Shown here: positions 44,495-53,440 of the stretch, in pieces
Numbering within the stretch: position 1 is the stretch's first letter
Layout of the letters: each line of letters opens with the position of its first letter
From: Streptomyces venezuelae
GTDB lineage: Bacteria; Actinomycetota; Actinomycetes; Streptomycetales; Streptomycetaceae
DNA: 64,000 bases
Assembly (NCBI RefSeq): GCF_008642315.1
Contig: NZ_CP029192.1
Span: 6,510,001-6,574,000, forward strand
Reading direction: 5' to 3'
The notes under the pieces: model-generated
Seen by the model: only the letters and a program-made list of their open reading frames with translations
Told to the model about the DNA's origin: nothing
Database searches by the model: none
Program-made: the position numbers and the translations under genes

Positions 44495-44841
44495 TTGTGA
44501 ACGTATCGGCCTGGGGATGAGCACGGACGTCTGAGTATCCGTACCTAGTGAGTGAGATGAGTACCCGCGCGGATAGGCCCCCACCTGCGGAGACGGAAGA
44601 GTGTGGGGCACGGAGAAGGGCGCGGGGCCGGTACCGCCGACACGGGGCGGCGGAACGGCGCCGCGCCCTTGGCCGCTCCGTCCGCCGCACGGCGGACGCG
44701 AGGTACGGGGGTGACTCGGGGGGACGACCACACGGGGGTCACCGGGGGGACACGGAGAACGCGCCGGTGCGGCGCCCGCCCGGGAACAGGGGGCACCGCA
44801 CCGGCGCCTTCGTGCGCGGTCTACGCGTCTTTGTGCGCGGT
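44495..44841. other. 347-bp intergenic region, terminator and tandem repeat
   Basis: Gene-free. It carries a 21-bp tandem duplication that includes the TetR stop codon (44812-44848), a strong hairpin (44761-44807), and GTGACTCGGGG/GGGGGTCACC partial inverted repeats near 44710-44740. Confidence 0.6.
44761..44807 (-). terminator. Hairpin terminator of the ABC-YhgE-tetR operon
   Basis: 12-bp perfect stem GCGCCGGTGCGG and complement at 44761-44772 and 44796-44807, downstream of tetR on the minus strand. Confidence 0.7.
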
Positions 44842-44848
44842 CTACGCG
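44812..44848 (-). repeat. 21-bp tandem duplication covering the tetR stop codon
   Basis: GTGCGCGGTCTACGCG occurs at 44812-44827 and 44833-44848. On the minus strand it repeats the seven codons around the stop: GCG TAG ACC GCG CAC. The second copy gives another in-frame stop, so the tail is doubled. Confidence 0.85.
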
Positions 44849-45462
44849 CGCGTGCCGCTGACCCGGCCCTGCAGCAGCCGCGACAGCGCCGCGTGCACGT
44901 CGTCGAGCGAGCGCTGCGGCTGGAAGGCCTGCCAGTCAAGCGCGGCGACCAGCACCATGCCGACGAGCGCGGCGGCCGTCAGCGGGATGTCGATCTCGTC
45001 GCTGAGCTCGCCGCTCTCCACCCCCGCCCGCAGGACGTCCTCGACCACCGCGACGGCCTGCTGCCTGACCACGAGCAGAGTGGACTGCCAGGCGCGGTTG
45101 GTCCGCCACAGCTCGGCCACGTACAGCTGGGTGAAGGCCGGATAGCGGTTGATGAAGACCAGGCCGGCCCGGATCATCGCGTCGAGGGCGTCGACCCTGC
45201 TGCCGCCGTTCCGCGCCACGTCCTCGGAGGCCTCCTTCAGGGAGGCGGTCAGCAGGCCGACACCGTGCCGCAGCAGCTCTTCGAAGAGGACCGATTTGCT
45301 CGCGAAGTTGTAGTAGACGGTGCCCTTCGCGACTCCGGCCCGCTCGGCGATCTCGTCGACCGTCGTGGCCGAGAAGCCCTGTTCCGCGATGAGGGTGACG
45401 GCGGCCTCGTAGAGCTTCTGCCGGGTCGCCTCGCGGCGGGTGCTGCCCGCACTGCTGTCCAT
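44842..45462 (-). CDS. TetR/AcrR-family transcriptional regulator
   Basis: 206 residues. N-terminal helix-turn-helix AAVTLIAEQGFSATTVDEIAERAGVAKGTVYYNFASK, then a helical ligand and dimerisation domain. It ends a three-gene operon with a YhgE-type protein and an ABC ATPase. It probably represses that operon through the palindrome at 48469-48494. The effector is unknown. ATG 45462 has AGGA 5 nt upstream. Confidence 0.9.
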   Translation of the reverse strand: MDSSAGSTRREATRQKLYEAAVTLIAEQGFSATTVDEIAERAGVAKGTVYYNFASKSVLFEELLRHGVGLLTASLKEASEDVARNGGSRVDALDAMIRAGLVFINRYPAFTQLYVAELWRTNRAWQSTLLVVRQQAVAVVEDVLRAGVESGELSDEIDIPLTAAALVGMVLVAALDWQAFQPQRSLDDVHAALSRLLQGRVSGTRA

Positions 45463-45527
45463 GGTCCTGATTCTCACAGGTCGCGCCGGGCGGCCCGGCC
45501 CCGCCGTGCTGAGCGGGTCGGCCCCGC

Positions 45528-47612
45528 TCACAGCGTCAGCTCCGGGTGCAGCCGGTCGAGGGTCCACACCTGCTTGCGGCGCGCGGAGAGCGCGGTCAGT
45601 GCGAGGGCGCCCAGGGTGAAGGCGGTCAGGACCGCGCAGCCCTGCCAGACGGGACCGAGTCCGCCGCCCGTGATGAGTCTCCGGAGAGCCTCGACGACGT
45701 AACTCATGGGCAGGAAGGGATGGATCGCGCTGAAGAAGCCGGGGCTCGTCTGAACGGGGTACGTACCGCCCGCCGACGTCAGCTGCAGCATCAGCACCGC
45801 GAGGACGAGGATCCGTCCGGCCGCTCCGAAGCGGGCGTTGAGCCACTGCACGATCGCCGCGAAGCACGCCGTCACGAGGCAGAGGAAGCCCACCGTGCCT
45901 GCCGCCCGCTCCATCTGCAGACCGATGCCCCAGTGCAGTACGGAGAGCAGGGCCGCGGTCTGGAGCACCCCCAGGGCGGCCACCGGAAGCCAGCCGGCGA
46001 GCGCGATGCGCCACGCGGAGGCGCCCGCGGCGAGCGCGCGCCGGTTGAGCGGCTGGATCAACATGTACGCCACCATCGCGCCGACCCACAGGGAGAGCGG
46101 GATGAAGTAGGGGGCGAATCCGGTGCCGTAGTTGGGCGCCTTGTGCAGCGACTGGGAGGCGAGCTGCACGGGGTCGGCCATGACGCCGGTGCGCTCGTCG
46201 CGGTCCTTCTTGTCGTAGTCCGGGATCTTCTTGACGCCGTCGTGCAGCCCGCCCGACAGCTTCGACGAGCCGTCGGCCAGCTTGAACATGCCGCCCTTGA
46301 GGTCATCGGCGCCGGTCTCCAGCTTGCCGATGCCCGTGTCGAGGTCGGTGGCGCCGGTGTGGGCGGTGCCGAGACCCGTGTGGATCTTCTTGGCGCCCTT
46401 GGCGACCTCGCCCGCGCCCTTGTTGAGGTCGTTGATCTGAGTGACGGCGGTGTCGAGGTCCTCGTCGAGGTGCGGGGCGCGGTCGGCGAGCGCCTGGGAC
46501 TTCTTCTGCAGCGTGGCCAGGTGCTTGTCGAGCTGCTTGACGTCGCTGTTCTGGTCCTTGATCACGGCGTTCATGTCGTCCGCGATGGTCGAGACGTTCT
46601 CGGCGGCCGTCTTGGCCTTCTTGAACCGTGCGCAGTGGGGGTCGGGGACGGGGGCCTTCTCGCACTGCTCGCGGTAGAAGTCGCCGATGATCCGGGAGCC
46701 GTCCTTGGCACCTTCGGCCGCCGCGGGCGCCAGCTTGACCCAGGTGGACAGGTTGCGGCGCATCGCCTTGGAGGAGTCGGCGACGAGCTGCGCCGTGTCC
46801 CCGATCGTCTTGCCGTTGTCCTTCAGGAAGGGCCGCACCTGGTCCGCAGTCCCGTTGACCTTGTCGGCCAGCTTCTGCGTGCCGTCCGCGACCTTCTTCG
46901 AGCCGGTCTGGAGCCTGCCCGCGCCCTTGTCGAGCTTCTCGATCCCGTCGGCCAGCTTGCCGCTGCCCTCCTTGGCGTCGCCGAGGCCGTTCGCGAGGTC
47001 CTTGGAGCCCTTCTTCGCCCTGCCGATGCCGCTGTCCAGCTTGTCGGCGCCGTCGGCGGCCTTCTGCGTCGCCCCGTGGATGTCGGAGAACGAGATGAAG
47101 ATCTTGTCGAGGAACGAGCGCGATGCCTTCGTGGACGCGGCGGAGCGCACCTCGGAGAAGACCGTCCGCGAGATCTGCCCGACGATGTAGTTGTTGGCGT
47201 CGTTCGTACGGACCCGCAGGGCGCCCGTCTCCGGAGAGTCCCCCGAACTCGACGCGATGCGCTTGCTGAAGTCCGTGGGCATCGTCAGGGACAGGTAGTA
47301 CGTGCCGTCCTCGACGCCCTTGCGCGCCTCGGTGTCGCTCACCTCGTGCCACTCGAAGGTCTTGCTGTCGCGCAGCCCCTCGACGATGTTGTCGCCCGCC
47401 GTGACCTTCTTGCCCTGGGCGGTGGCTCCCTTGTCGTCGTTGACGAGCGCCACGGGGATGCGGTCGAGGCGGCCGTAGGGATCCCAGAAGGACCACAGGT
47501 ACAGGGCTCCGTACAGCAGCGGCAGCAGCAGGAGCGCGACGAGCGCGGCGCGCGGCAGCTTCCCCCTGCCGAAGCGCCTGAGTTCAAGCGCGGCGAGCTT
47601 CGGCGAGCGCAT
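45528..47612 (-). CDS. YhgE/Pip-domain ABC-2-type membrane protein
   Basis: 694 residues. One N-terminal helix (ALVALLLLPLLYGALYLW), an external YhgE-Pip N domain (IPVALVNDDKGA), a long helical region of heptads of K-x-L-x-x-G (KLDSGI, KLADGI, KVADGT, LDTGI), and about six C-terminal helices. Related to phage-infection protein Pip and EsaA-type secretion subunits. With the ATPase gene overlapping by 29 nt, it could be an exporter of lipid or drug. Confidence 0.88.
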   Translation of the reverse strand: MRSPKLAALELRRFGRGKLPRAALVALLLLPLLYGALYLWSFWDPYGRLDRIPVALVNDDKGATAQGKKVTAGDNIVEGLRDSKTFEWHEVSDTEARKGVEDGTYYLSLTMPTDFSKRIASSSGDSPETGALRVRTNDANNYIVGQISRTVFSEVRSAASTKASRSFLDKIFISFSDIHGATQKAADGADKLDSGIGRAKKGSKDLANGLGDAKEGSGKLADGIEKLDKGAGRLQTGSKKVADGTQKLADKVNGTADQVRPFLKDNGKTIGDTAQLVADSSKAMRRNLSTWVKLAPAAAEGAKDGSRIIGDFYREQCEKAPVPDPHCARFKKAKTAAENVSTIADDMNAVIKDQNSDVKQLDKHLATLQKKSQALADRAPHLDEDLDTAVTQINDLNKGAGEVAKGAKKIHTGLGTAHTGATDLDTGIGKLETGADDLKGGMFKLADGSSKLSGGLHDGVKKIPDYDKKDRDERTGVMADPVQLASQSLHKAPNYGTGFAPYFIPLSLWVGAMVAYMLIQPLNRRALAAGASAWRIALAGWLPVAALGVLQTAALLSVLHWGIGLQMERAAGTVGFLCLVTACFAAIVQWLNARFGAAGRILVLAVLMLQLTSAGGTYPVQTSPGFFSAIHPFLPMSYVVEALRRLITGGGLGPVWQGCAVLTAFTLGALALTALSARRKQVWTLDRLHPELTL

Positions 47613-48423
47613 CCGCCGTCTCCTTGTCGTCGTCGGGGCGGTCGTCGCCGAGTCGGTCGTCGTCGGGTCGGGCGTCGCCCGGGTCTTCGGATGAGCCGCG
47701 CCGGGCCTCGTCGGGACGCGCGCCGGTGCGGACCACGACCGCGCCGTCGGGCGCCTCGCTGCACACCGCCACGACGGTCGTGCCCTGGTCCGTGAGGGAC
47801 GTCAGCATGCCCCAGGCCTCGGCCCGTTCGGCGTCGGAGAGCTTCAGGTCGGTGTCGTCGACGCCCAGCACGCGCGGGCGGCCGATCAGGGCCAGCGCCA
47901 CGGACAGCCGCAGCACTTCGAGCCTCTCCAGGTCGCGCACGGCGGTCCGGCGCCCCTTGGGCAGCGACTCCAGGTCGAGCCCGGCGGCGGCCAGCGCGGC
48001 GTCGACACGCAGCCGCGTCTCGTTCCGTCGCTCGGCGCGCGGCCGCAGCAGCCCGCGCAGCGATCCCCCGAACCGCCGCTCCAGGAGCGCGCGTTCGTGC
48101 AGGTGCTCGGCGACGGTCAGGGCCGGGTCGAGGTCGGTGACACCGGGCACCGGCCCGAGCCCGCTGATCCCGCGCACCGCGGCCAGCTGCTTCGGCAGCC
48201 GGAAGCGGCCCACTGACGCGCTGCCCTCGGTGGCACGCATACGTCCCGTCAGCGCGAGCAGTAGACACGTGCGGCCCGACCCCGAAGGGCCCTCCAGCGC
48301 GATCAGCGACCCGGGCTCCGCACGGAACCCGATGCCGCGGAACGCCCAGCCGCGCGGACCCTTGAGTCCGAAGTCCTCGGCGGTGACGGCGGCTCCCCGC
48401 ACGCCGTCGGTCGGACCGTCCAC
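47584..48423 (-). CDS. ABC-transporter ATPase-like protein with degenerate motifs
   Basis: 279 residues. A Walker A-like loop GPSGSGRTC at 45-53 has Arg51 in place of the essential Lys. The signature LSGGQ is not recognisable (DLERLEVLRL stands there), and Walker B is LGVDDTD. The C-terminal 60 residues are Asp/Arg-rich (DDDRLGDDRPDDDKE). It may bind nucleotides weakly or be a structural partner of the YhgE protein. GTG 48423 follows a G-run SD. Confidence 0.82.
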   Translation of the reverse strand: MDGPTDGVRGAAVTAEDFGLKGPRGWAFRGIGFRAEPGSLIALEGPSGSGRTCLLLALTGRMRATEGSASVGRFRLPKQLAAVRGISGLGPVPGVTDLDPALTVAEHLHERALLERRFGGSLRGLLRPRAERRNETRLRVDAALAAAGLDLESLPKGRRTAVRDLERLEVLRLSVALALIGRPRVLGVDDTDLKLSDAERAEAWGMLTSLTDQGTTVVAVCSEAPDGAVVVRTGARPDEARRGSSEDPGDARPDDDRLGDDRPDDDKETADALAEARRA

Positions 48424-48468
48424 AGTCCCCCCTGCCCCTTCGTCGCACCGGGCGCATCGCGCACCGGC

Positions 48469-48494
48469 TTTTGAACTGACTGGTCAGTACAAAA
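48469..48494. promoter_or_regulatory. TetR-type palindromic operator upstream of the ABC-YhgE-tetR operon
   Basis: ACTGAC (48475-48480) TG GTCAGT (48483-48488), flanked by TTTTG (48469-48473) and CAAAA (48490-48494), so the palindrome is near-perfect over 26 bp. It lies 45 nt before GTG 48423. Typical of TetR-family operators. Confidence 0.82.
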
Positions 48495-48610
48495 GTAAGC
48501 CCGAACCCGCGATCGAGGCAAAGGCCCAGTTCAGAGCCGATTGTCAGTGGCGTACTCCACGATGGGCACATACGGCCACTGCGCCGTCACACGACGACAG
48601 GAGGTTCGTC

Positions 48611-49159
48611 ATGGCCAGCACTTCCGCAGCAGCCGCCCGCCGGCACCGCGCCGTCGGCCCTGCTCCCTCACTGACCGGCCCGGCGAGCGATGTCCACCCC
48701 GTCCTGCGCCGCGCGACCGCCCCGCCCGCCGCCCTCGAACTGCTCGCCCAGGCCCGCGCCGGACTCGACGAGGCCGCCCGCCTGGAAGCCCCGCACGAGC
48801 GGTACGCCACCGCACACCTCGCCGCCCTGCGCACCGCGGCCGCCGTCCTCGCCGCCCGCGGCCGCCCCGAGACGACCGCGCGCCGCAGGCAGCGCATCCG
48901 CAGCGCCTGGGAAGTCCTCCCCGAGATAGCCCCCGAACTGACCGAGTGGAGCGCCCTGTTCGCCTCCGGCGCCGCCCGCAGGGCACGCGCCGAGGCGGGC
49001 ATAGCGGCCGCCGCCACCGCACGCGACGCCGACGACCTGCTCCGCGACGTCGCGATGTTCCTGCGCATCGTCGAGCGGATGCTCGTGCTCCAGCCCGTGC
49101 TGCCCCAGCCCCGGCAGGAGTCCCAGGACGCGGGCCGGGAGCCGCCGGACGCGGGCTGA
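48611..49159 (+). CDS. SAV_6107-type HEPN-domain protein
   Basis: 182 residues, helical. N-terminal disordered part (to residue 40), then ELLAQARAGLDEAARLEAPHERYATAHLAALRTAAAVLAARG and WEVLPEIAPELTEWSALFASGA, typical of the Streptomyces SAV_6107 HEPN family. HEPN proteins often act as RNases or nucleotidyl-transfer partners; the RxxxxH motif is not obvious. AGGAGG lies 6 nt before ATG 48611. Confidence 0.8.
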   Translation: MASTSAAAARRHRAVGPAPSLTGPASDVHPVLRRATAPPAALELLAQARAGLDEAARLEAPHERYATAHLAALRTAAAVLAARGRPETTARRRQRIRSAWEVLPEIAPELTEWSALFASGAARRARAEAGIAAAATARDADDLLRDVAMFLRIVERMLVLQPVLPQPRQESQDAGREPPDAG

Positions 49160-49258
49160 CCGGCGCGTCCGCACGGTGGGACACGTGACCGGGGCACCAC
49201 GGCGCAGGCAATAAGGTGGAGACATATCCGCACCCCATGCGCCGAGGAGTCACCTGCC

Positions 49259-50092
49259 GTGTCGGACCCGATGCGCCCATCCGCCTCCCATCACCCGCAG
49301 ACGGCGTCGCTGCGCTCCGACACCCCTCGTCCGCGTGCCGCTCTTCGTACGGCAGTGGTCTGGGACGTCCTGAAGGACGCCCTCGACCGCCGGGTCAAGG
49401 TGACCGGCAGGGAGTCGCGCACCGAGCTCGACGTGCTCGACACCGGCGGCGGCAGCGGCAACTTCGCCGTGCCCGTCGCCCAACTCGGCCACCGCGTCAC
49501 GGTCGTCGACCCCAGCCCGAACGCGCTGTTCGCGCTGGAGCGCAGGGCCGCCGAGGCCGGCGTCGCCGACCGGGTGCGCGGCGTCCAGGGCGACGTCCTC
49601 GGCCTCTTCGACGTCGTCGAGCGGGGCGGCTTCGACGCGGTCCTGTGCCACGGCGTCCTGGAGTACGTGGACGACCCGGCCGAGGGCGTGCGCCTCGCCG
49701 TCGACGCGCTCCGCCCCGCCGGCATCCTCAGCCTGCTCGGGGCGGGCCTCGGCGGCGCCGTCCTCGCCCGGGCCCTCGCCGGGCACTTCAAGGAGGCGCA
49801 GACCGCGCTCGCCGACCCGGCGGGGCGCTGGGGCGCGGGCGACCCCGTGCCGAGGCGGTTCACCGCCGAGCAGCTCACCGCGCTCGTCGAGTCCGCGGGC
49901 GTGCGCGTCGACGCGGTGCACGGCGTCCGGGTCTTCGCCGACCTGGTCCCCGGCGTCCTCGTGGACACCGAGCCGGGCGCCATGGAGGCCCTCCTGCAGC
50001 TGGAGGCCGCCGCGGCCGAGCTGCCCGCTTTCCATGCCGTGGCCACTCAGCTGCACGTGCTCGGTGAGGCGCGGGAGGCGTCCGGGGCCTGA
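49259..50092 (+). CDS. Class I SAM-dependent methyltransferase
   Basis: 277 residues. SAM motif I VLDTGGGSGNFAVPVA near residue 60, acidic VVDPSP, GVQGDV and CHGVLEYVDDP, the typical class I set. Start GTG 49259 has GAGGAG 10 nt upstream. Substrate unknown. Confidence 0.9.
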   Translation: MSDPMRPSASHHPQTASLRSDTPRPRAALRTAVVWDVLKDALDRRVKVTGRESRTELDVLDTGGGSGNFAVPVAQLGHRVTVVDPSPNALFALERRAAEAGVADRVRGVQGDVLGLFDVVERGGFDAVLCHGVLEYVDDPAEGVRLAVDALRPAGILSLLGAGLGGAVLARALAGHFKEAQTALADPAGRWGAGDPVPRRFTAEQLTALVESAGVRVDAVHGVRVFADLVPGVLVDTEPGAMEALLQLEAAAAELPAFHAVATQLHVLGEAREASGA

Positions 50093-50367
50093 GCTGCTGC
50101 CGTGGCTCACCTGCTGATCAGGGACGCAGCCGCACATGGAGTACGCCACAGGCCCCCCGAACGGGCTACGGGCGCCGTATGATCGAGGGACACCGTTCTG
50201 CATGACGGTTCGGCCGCTGGGGAATGCACGCTTCAGCGAGCCGGAGCGGAGTGAAGGTCCGGTTTGGCGAAGTTGGCGTAGAGGGGCGGGTTTCACGGGG
50301 GCGATTCCCTGCCTATCCTGAAGGGGACCCCCGGTCGCCCCGGCGACTGCACGATGAGGAGGACTCC

Positions 50368-50781
50368 GTGCCGCTCTCGGAGCACGAGCAGCGCATGCTC
50401 GAGCAAATGGAGCGAGCGCTGTACGCCGAAGATCCCAAGTTCGCGACAGCGCTTGAGGGAAGCGGGCTGCGCACGTACACCCGGAAGCGGGTCTACCAAG
50501 CGGTCGTGGGCTTCCTTGTGGGCATCGCCCTTCTCATGTCCGGAATGGTCGCCCAGCAGATCTGGATCAGCGTGGTGGGGTTCCTCGTCATGCTGGGCTG
50601 CGCGGTGCTCGCCGTCACCGGCTGGCGCAAGGCGCCCAAACCGGGCGAGCAGGCTTCGGGCACGGCCGCCGCGCCAGGCGGGGCCGCGGCCCCGCGGCAG
50701 GCGAGGCAGCGCCGCTCCGTCATGAACCGTATCGAGCAGCGATGGCAGCGTCGCCGCGACGAACAGCAGGGCGGTCAGTGA
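50368..50781 (+). CDS. DUF3040 membrane protein
   Basis: 137 residues. N-terminal PLSEHEQRMLEQMERALYAEDPKFA is the DUF3040 hallmark, followed by two membrane helices (YQAVVGFLVGIALLMSGM and WISVVGFLVMLGCAVLAVTGW) and a basic tail. GAGGAGG lies 6 nt before GTG 50368. Frequent near the dcw cluster in actinobacteria; function unknown. Confidence 0.85.
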   Translation: MPLSEHEQRMLEQMERALYAEDPKFATALEGSGLRTYTRKRVYQAVVGFLVGIALLMSGMVAQQIWISVVGFLVMLGCAVLAVTGWRKAPKPGEQASGTAAAPGGAAAPRQARQRRSVMNRIEQRWQRRRDEQQGGQ

Positions 50782-50817
50782 GCCCGGCGGTTCACGACTG
50801 ACCGAACAGACGTAGGT

Positions 50818-50862
50818 ATGCGTGAGGGGCGGCCACCCACCGGGTGGCCGCCCCTCACGCAT
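50818..50862. terminator. Long perfect hairpin between convergent DUF3040 and TgpA-like genes
   Basis: 21-bp perfect stem (50818-50838 and 50842-50862) with a 3-nt loop ACC. It lies 36 nt after the DUF3040 stop and 102 nt after the opposite gene, suited to act on both strands. A CTCACGCATG fragment recurs at 50875-50884. Confidence 0.85.
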
Positions 50863-50964
50863 GTACGGATCGGCCTCACGCATGCACGGCCCGGGCCTCA
50901 CACGGGTGAAACCCGGGCCTCGGCCGTCCCGGTCCGACGGCCTCAGCCTTCCCGGCCGACGGGC

Positions 50965-53391
50965 TCAGCCCTGCTGGCCGGCCCGTCGCGGCAGCTTCCG
51001 TGCGAGCACCGACCACCGCTTGGTCGCCCGCTCGCGCCAGCGCTCACCGAACGCGGTCCACCGGTCCGAGACAGCCCACACCACCCGTGCGGCCGAACGC
51101 GGCGCGAGCGTCACACGCAGTCGCGTCAGCCGGCTCACCGAAGCGTTCAGGCCGTCATGGACGCGCCGGACGTCCTCGGCGAGCCCCGCCACGGGCTGCG
51201 GGTTCGGCGCGTACAGCACCTGCTCCACCGCGGCCGCCACCCGGTGGACGGCCTCCGCGGGACCGCTGGTCAGCTGCCCCACGCGGACGATCCGCGCGGC
51301 GGCCTTCCGGGGGGTCTGTGACTCGTCCGGCGCAATGCCGTGGTCCCAGGCCGAATCGGTCACTTCCAGCCAGGCGGCCAGCGTCCGCGCCGCCGCCTCC
51401 GCCGGGGTGCGCGCCCCCGACCCCAGGCGCGCGGCCCGGACCCTGGTCCGCCACAGCAACGGCAGCAGCGGCAGAGCGAGGACGAGGAGCGCCGCCAGGC
51501 CGATGCCCACGATCATCAGGATGGGCGAACCGTCACCGCCGGATCCGGTCGCGATCGCCGGAGCGATGCTCGCGCAGCCGCCCTGCTTCTTCTGGTCGGG
51601 CGGGCAGGTGTCCGAGGCGGACGGCGCCGTGGAGGGCTCGGACGAGGTGGTGGGTTCCGGGGCGTCCGGGTCGTCCGTGTCACCGGAGGGGACGTCCGCG
51701 CGTGTGTAGTCCGGCACCGTGCCGCGGCTCGGCGTCGGCTCGAAACGGGTCCAGCCCACGCCCTCGAAGTACAGCTCGGGCCAGGCGTGCGCGTCGCGCA
51801 GCCCGACCGACATCGAACCGTCCCCCGCGGCGGTGCCAGGGGTGAAGCCCACCGCGACCCGCGCCGGTATCCCCAGCGTCCGCGCCATGGAGGCCATCGC
51901 GAAGGAGAAGTGGACGCAGAAGCCCTCCTTCTGCTTCAGGAACCGCTCGATCGCCGAGGGGCCGCTGCCCGCGCGTACCTGGGTGTTGTACGTGAACCCG
52001 CCGTCCGAGGCGAAGTAGTCCTGGAGCTTGACCGCCTGCTCGTACTGGTTCCCGGCGCCCTTGGTGACCTGCCGGGCCCGCTCCGCGACCAGCTGAGGCA
52101 GCGAGTCCGGCACCTTCGTGAACTCGCGCCGCAGATCGTCGGGCGGCTCCGGCGCGGCCGCGAGCTGCTCGGCCGTGGGCTCCACGACCAGGCTCTTCAC
52201 CTTGTACTGCGCGCCTCGCGTGGTCTGGCCCCGGTCGCCGACGAGGGCGCGGCCCACCGGCTCGTACCGCCAGCGGCCGTCGATCTCCACCTGGCTGGCG
52301 GGGAACGGCATCGGGAGCCAGTTCTGCGCGTAGCTGTCGGCGGCCGCGATGTTCGTCTGGATCTCGGTCCTGCGGACGTCGGGACGCAGGCCCTGGGGGG
52401 TCTCCAGCGGTGACGGCACGTCCTGGATGCGCCGGACGGTGGTCTTCCACGTCGTGCCGTCGAACTGGTCGAGCGAGACGATCCGCAGATACATCTCGTC
52501 GGTCGTCTCGGCGTTCGTGCGGTACGACAGGACCTCGCGGTCCTCCGGCTGGTTCAGGCTGTCCTGGAGGGCCACCAGCGGATTGACCGCCGAGATCGTT
52601 CCGCCGCCGCCCGAACCGTCACCGCCCGCGCCGCCGGAGCCGTCGAGCAGACCGCCGTCCAGGGCGGGCAGCGCGAGCGGCACCACCAGGGCGATGCCGA
52701 GGGCGACCGCCCCGATGCGGCGCCCCGTGCGGACCGGGGCGAGCGCGCCGCTGTTGCTCTCCAGGCCTCCGGTGACCCGCCCCGGCGTGCGCGCCGCGCC
52801 GCCGAAGACACGGCCCCACTGCGAGAGCCGGTCCCGGCCCTCGGCCAGGAGCAGCAGCAGATACCCGGCGGCGGCCAGCAGGAACCACAGCCACCCGGCG
52901 CCGCCGTCGGAGAGGCCCGCCGCGACCGAGTAGAGGGCGAGCAGCGGAAGTCCGGCGGGTGCCGCCGTACGGAAGGTCACCGCGAGCGCGTCCACCGCGA
53001 GGCCGATCACCAGCACGCCGCCGACCAGCATCAGCCGGATGCCGTCGCTCAGCGGCGCCGGGATCATGTACTGACTGACGTCGTTGCCGCCCGCCTCCAG
53101 AAGCAGGCCGAACCGGCGGAACACGTCCGGTCCCGGCACGATGCCCGCCGGCGCCTGTTCCCGGGCGAACACCAGCGTCAGCAGGAACAGCGACACCAGC
53201 GCCTGTACCGCCACCGTGAGCGGCCTGGCCAGCGGCACCCGCCGGGCCAGCGCGCCCACCCCGCTCTGCAGTACGAGCAGGACGATCGCCTGCAGGAACC
53301 ACGTCGCCGGATCGACGAGCGGCAGCAGCGAGCCCGACGCCATCAGCGTGGCCGCCGTGGCGCAGACCGCGAGCCGCGCGCGTCCGCTCAT
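50965..53391 (-). CDS. Transglutaminase-like membrane protein (TgpA/DUF3488 type)
   Basis: 808 residues. Six N-terminal membrane helices, a large external domain with the transglutaminase triad (Cys in EGFCVHFS, His in RDAHAWPE, Asp/Glu in RFEPTPS), a C-terminal helix and a cytoplasmic DUF4129-like tail. Homologue of Pseudomonas TgpA. Third gene of the moxR-DUF58-tgpA operon; probably acts on cell-surface proteins or peptides. Confidence 0.9.
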   Translation of the reverse strand: MSGRARLAVCATAATLMASGSLLPLVDPATWFLQAIVLLVLQSGVGALARRVPLARPLTVAVQALVSLFLLTLVFAREQAPAGIVPGPDVFRRFGLLLEAGGNDVSQYMIPAPLSDGIRLMLVGGVLVIGLAVDALAVTFRTAAPAGLPLLALYSVAAGLSDGGAGWLWFLLAAAGYLLLLLAEGRDRLSQWGRVFGGAARTPGRVTGGLESNSGALAPVRTGRRIGAVALGIALVVPLALPALDGGLLDGSGGAGGDGSGGGGTISAVNPLVALQDSLNQPEDREVLSYRTNAETTDEMYLRIVSLDQFDGTTWKTTVRRIQDVPSPLETPQGLRPDVRRTEIQTNIAAADSYAQNWLPMPFPASQVEIDGRWRYEPVGRALVGDRGQTTRGAQYKVKSLVVEPTAEQLAAAPEPPDDLRREFTKVPDSLPQLVAERARQVTKGAGNQYEQAVKLQDYFASDGGFTYNTQVRAGSGPSAIERFLKQKEGFCVHFSFAMASMARTLGIPARVAVGFTPGTAAGDGSMSVGLRDAHAWPELYFEGVGWTRFEPTPSRGTVPDYTRADVPSGDTDDPDAPEPTTSSEPSTAPSASDTCPPDQKKQGGCASIAPAIATGSGGDGSPILMIVGIGLAALLVLALPLLPLLWRTRVRAARLGSGARTPAEAAARTLAAWLEVTDSAWDHGIAPDESQTPRKAAARIVRVGQLTSGPAEAVHRVAAAVEQVLYAPNPQPVAGLAEDVRRVHDGLNASVSRLTRLRVTLAPRSAARVVWAVSDRWTAFGERWRERATKRWSVLARKLPRRAGQQG

Positions 53392-53440
53392 GAAAGTTCC
53401 CCCATGTCACTGTTCTCCACGGTCCAACGGCCCCGGCCGT

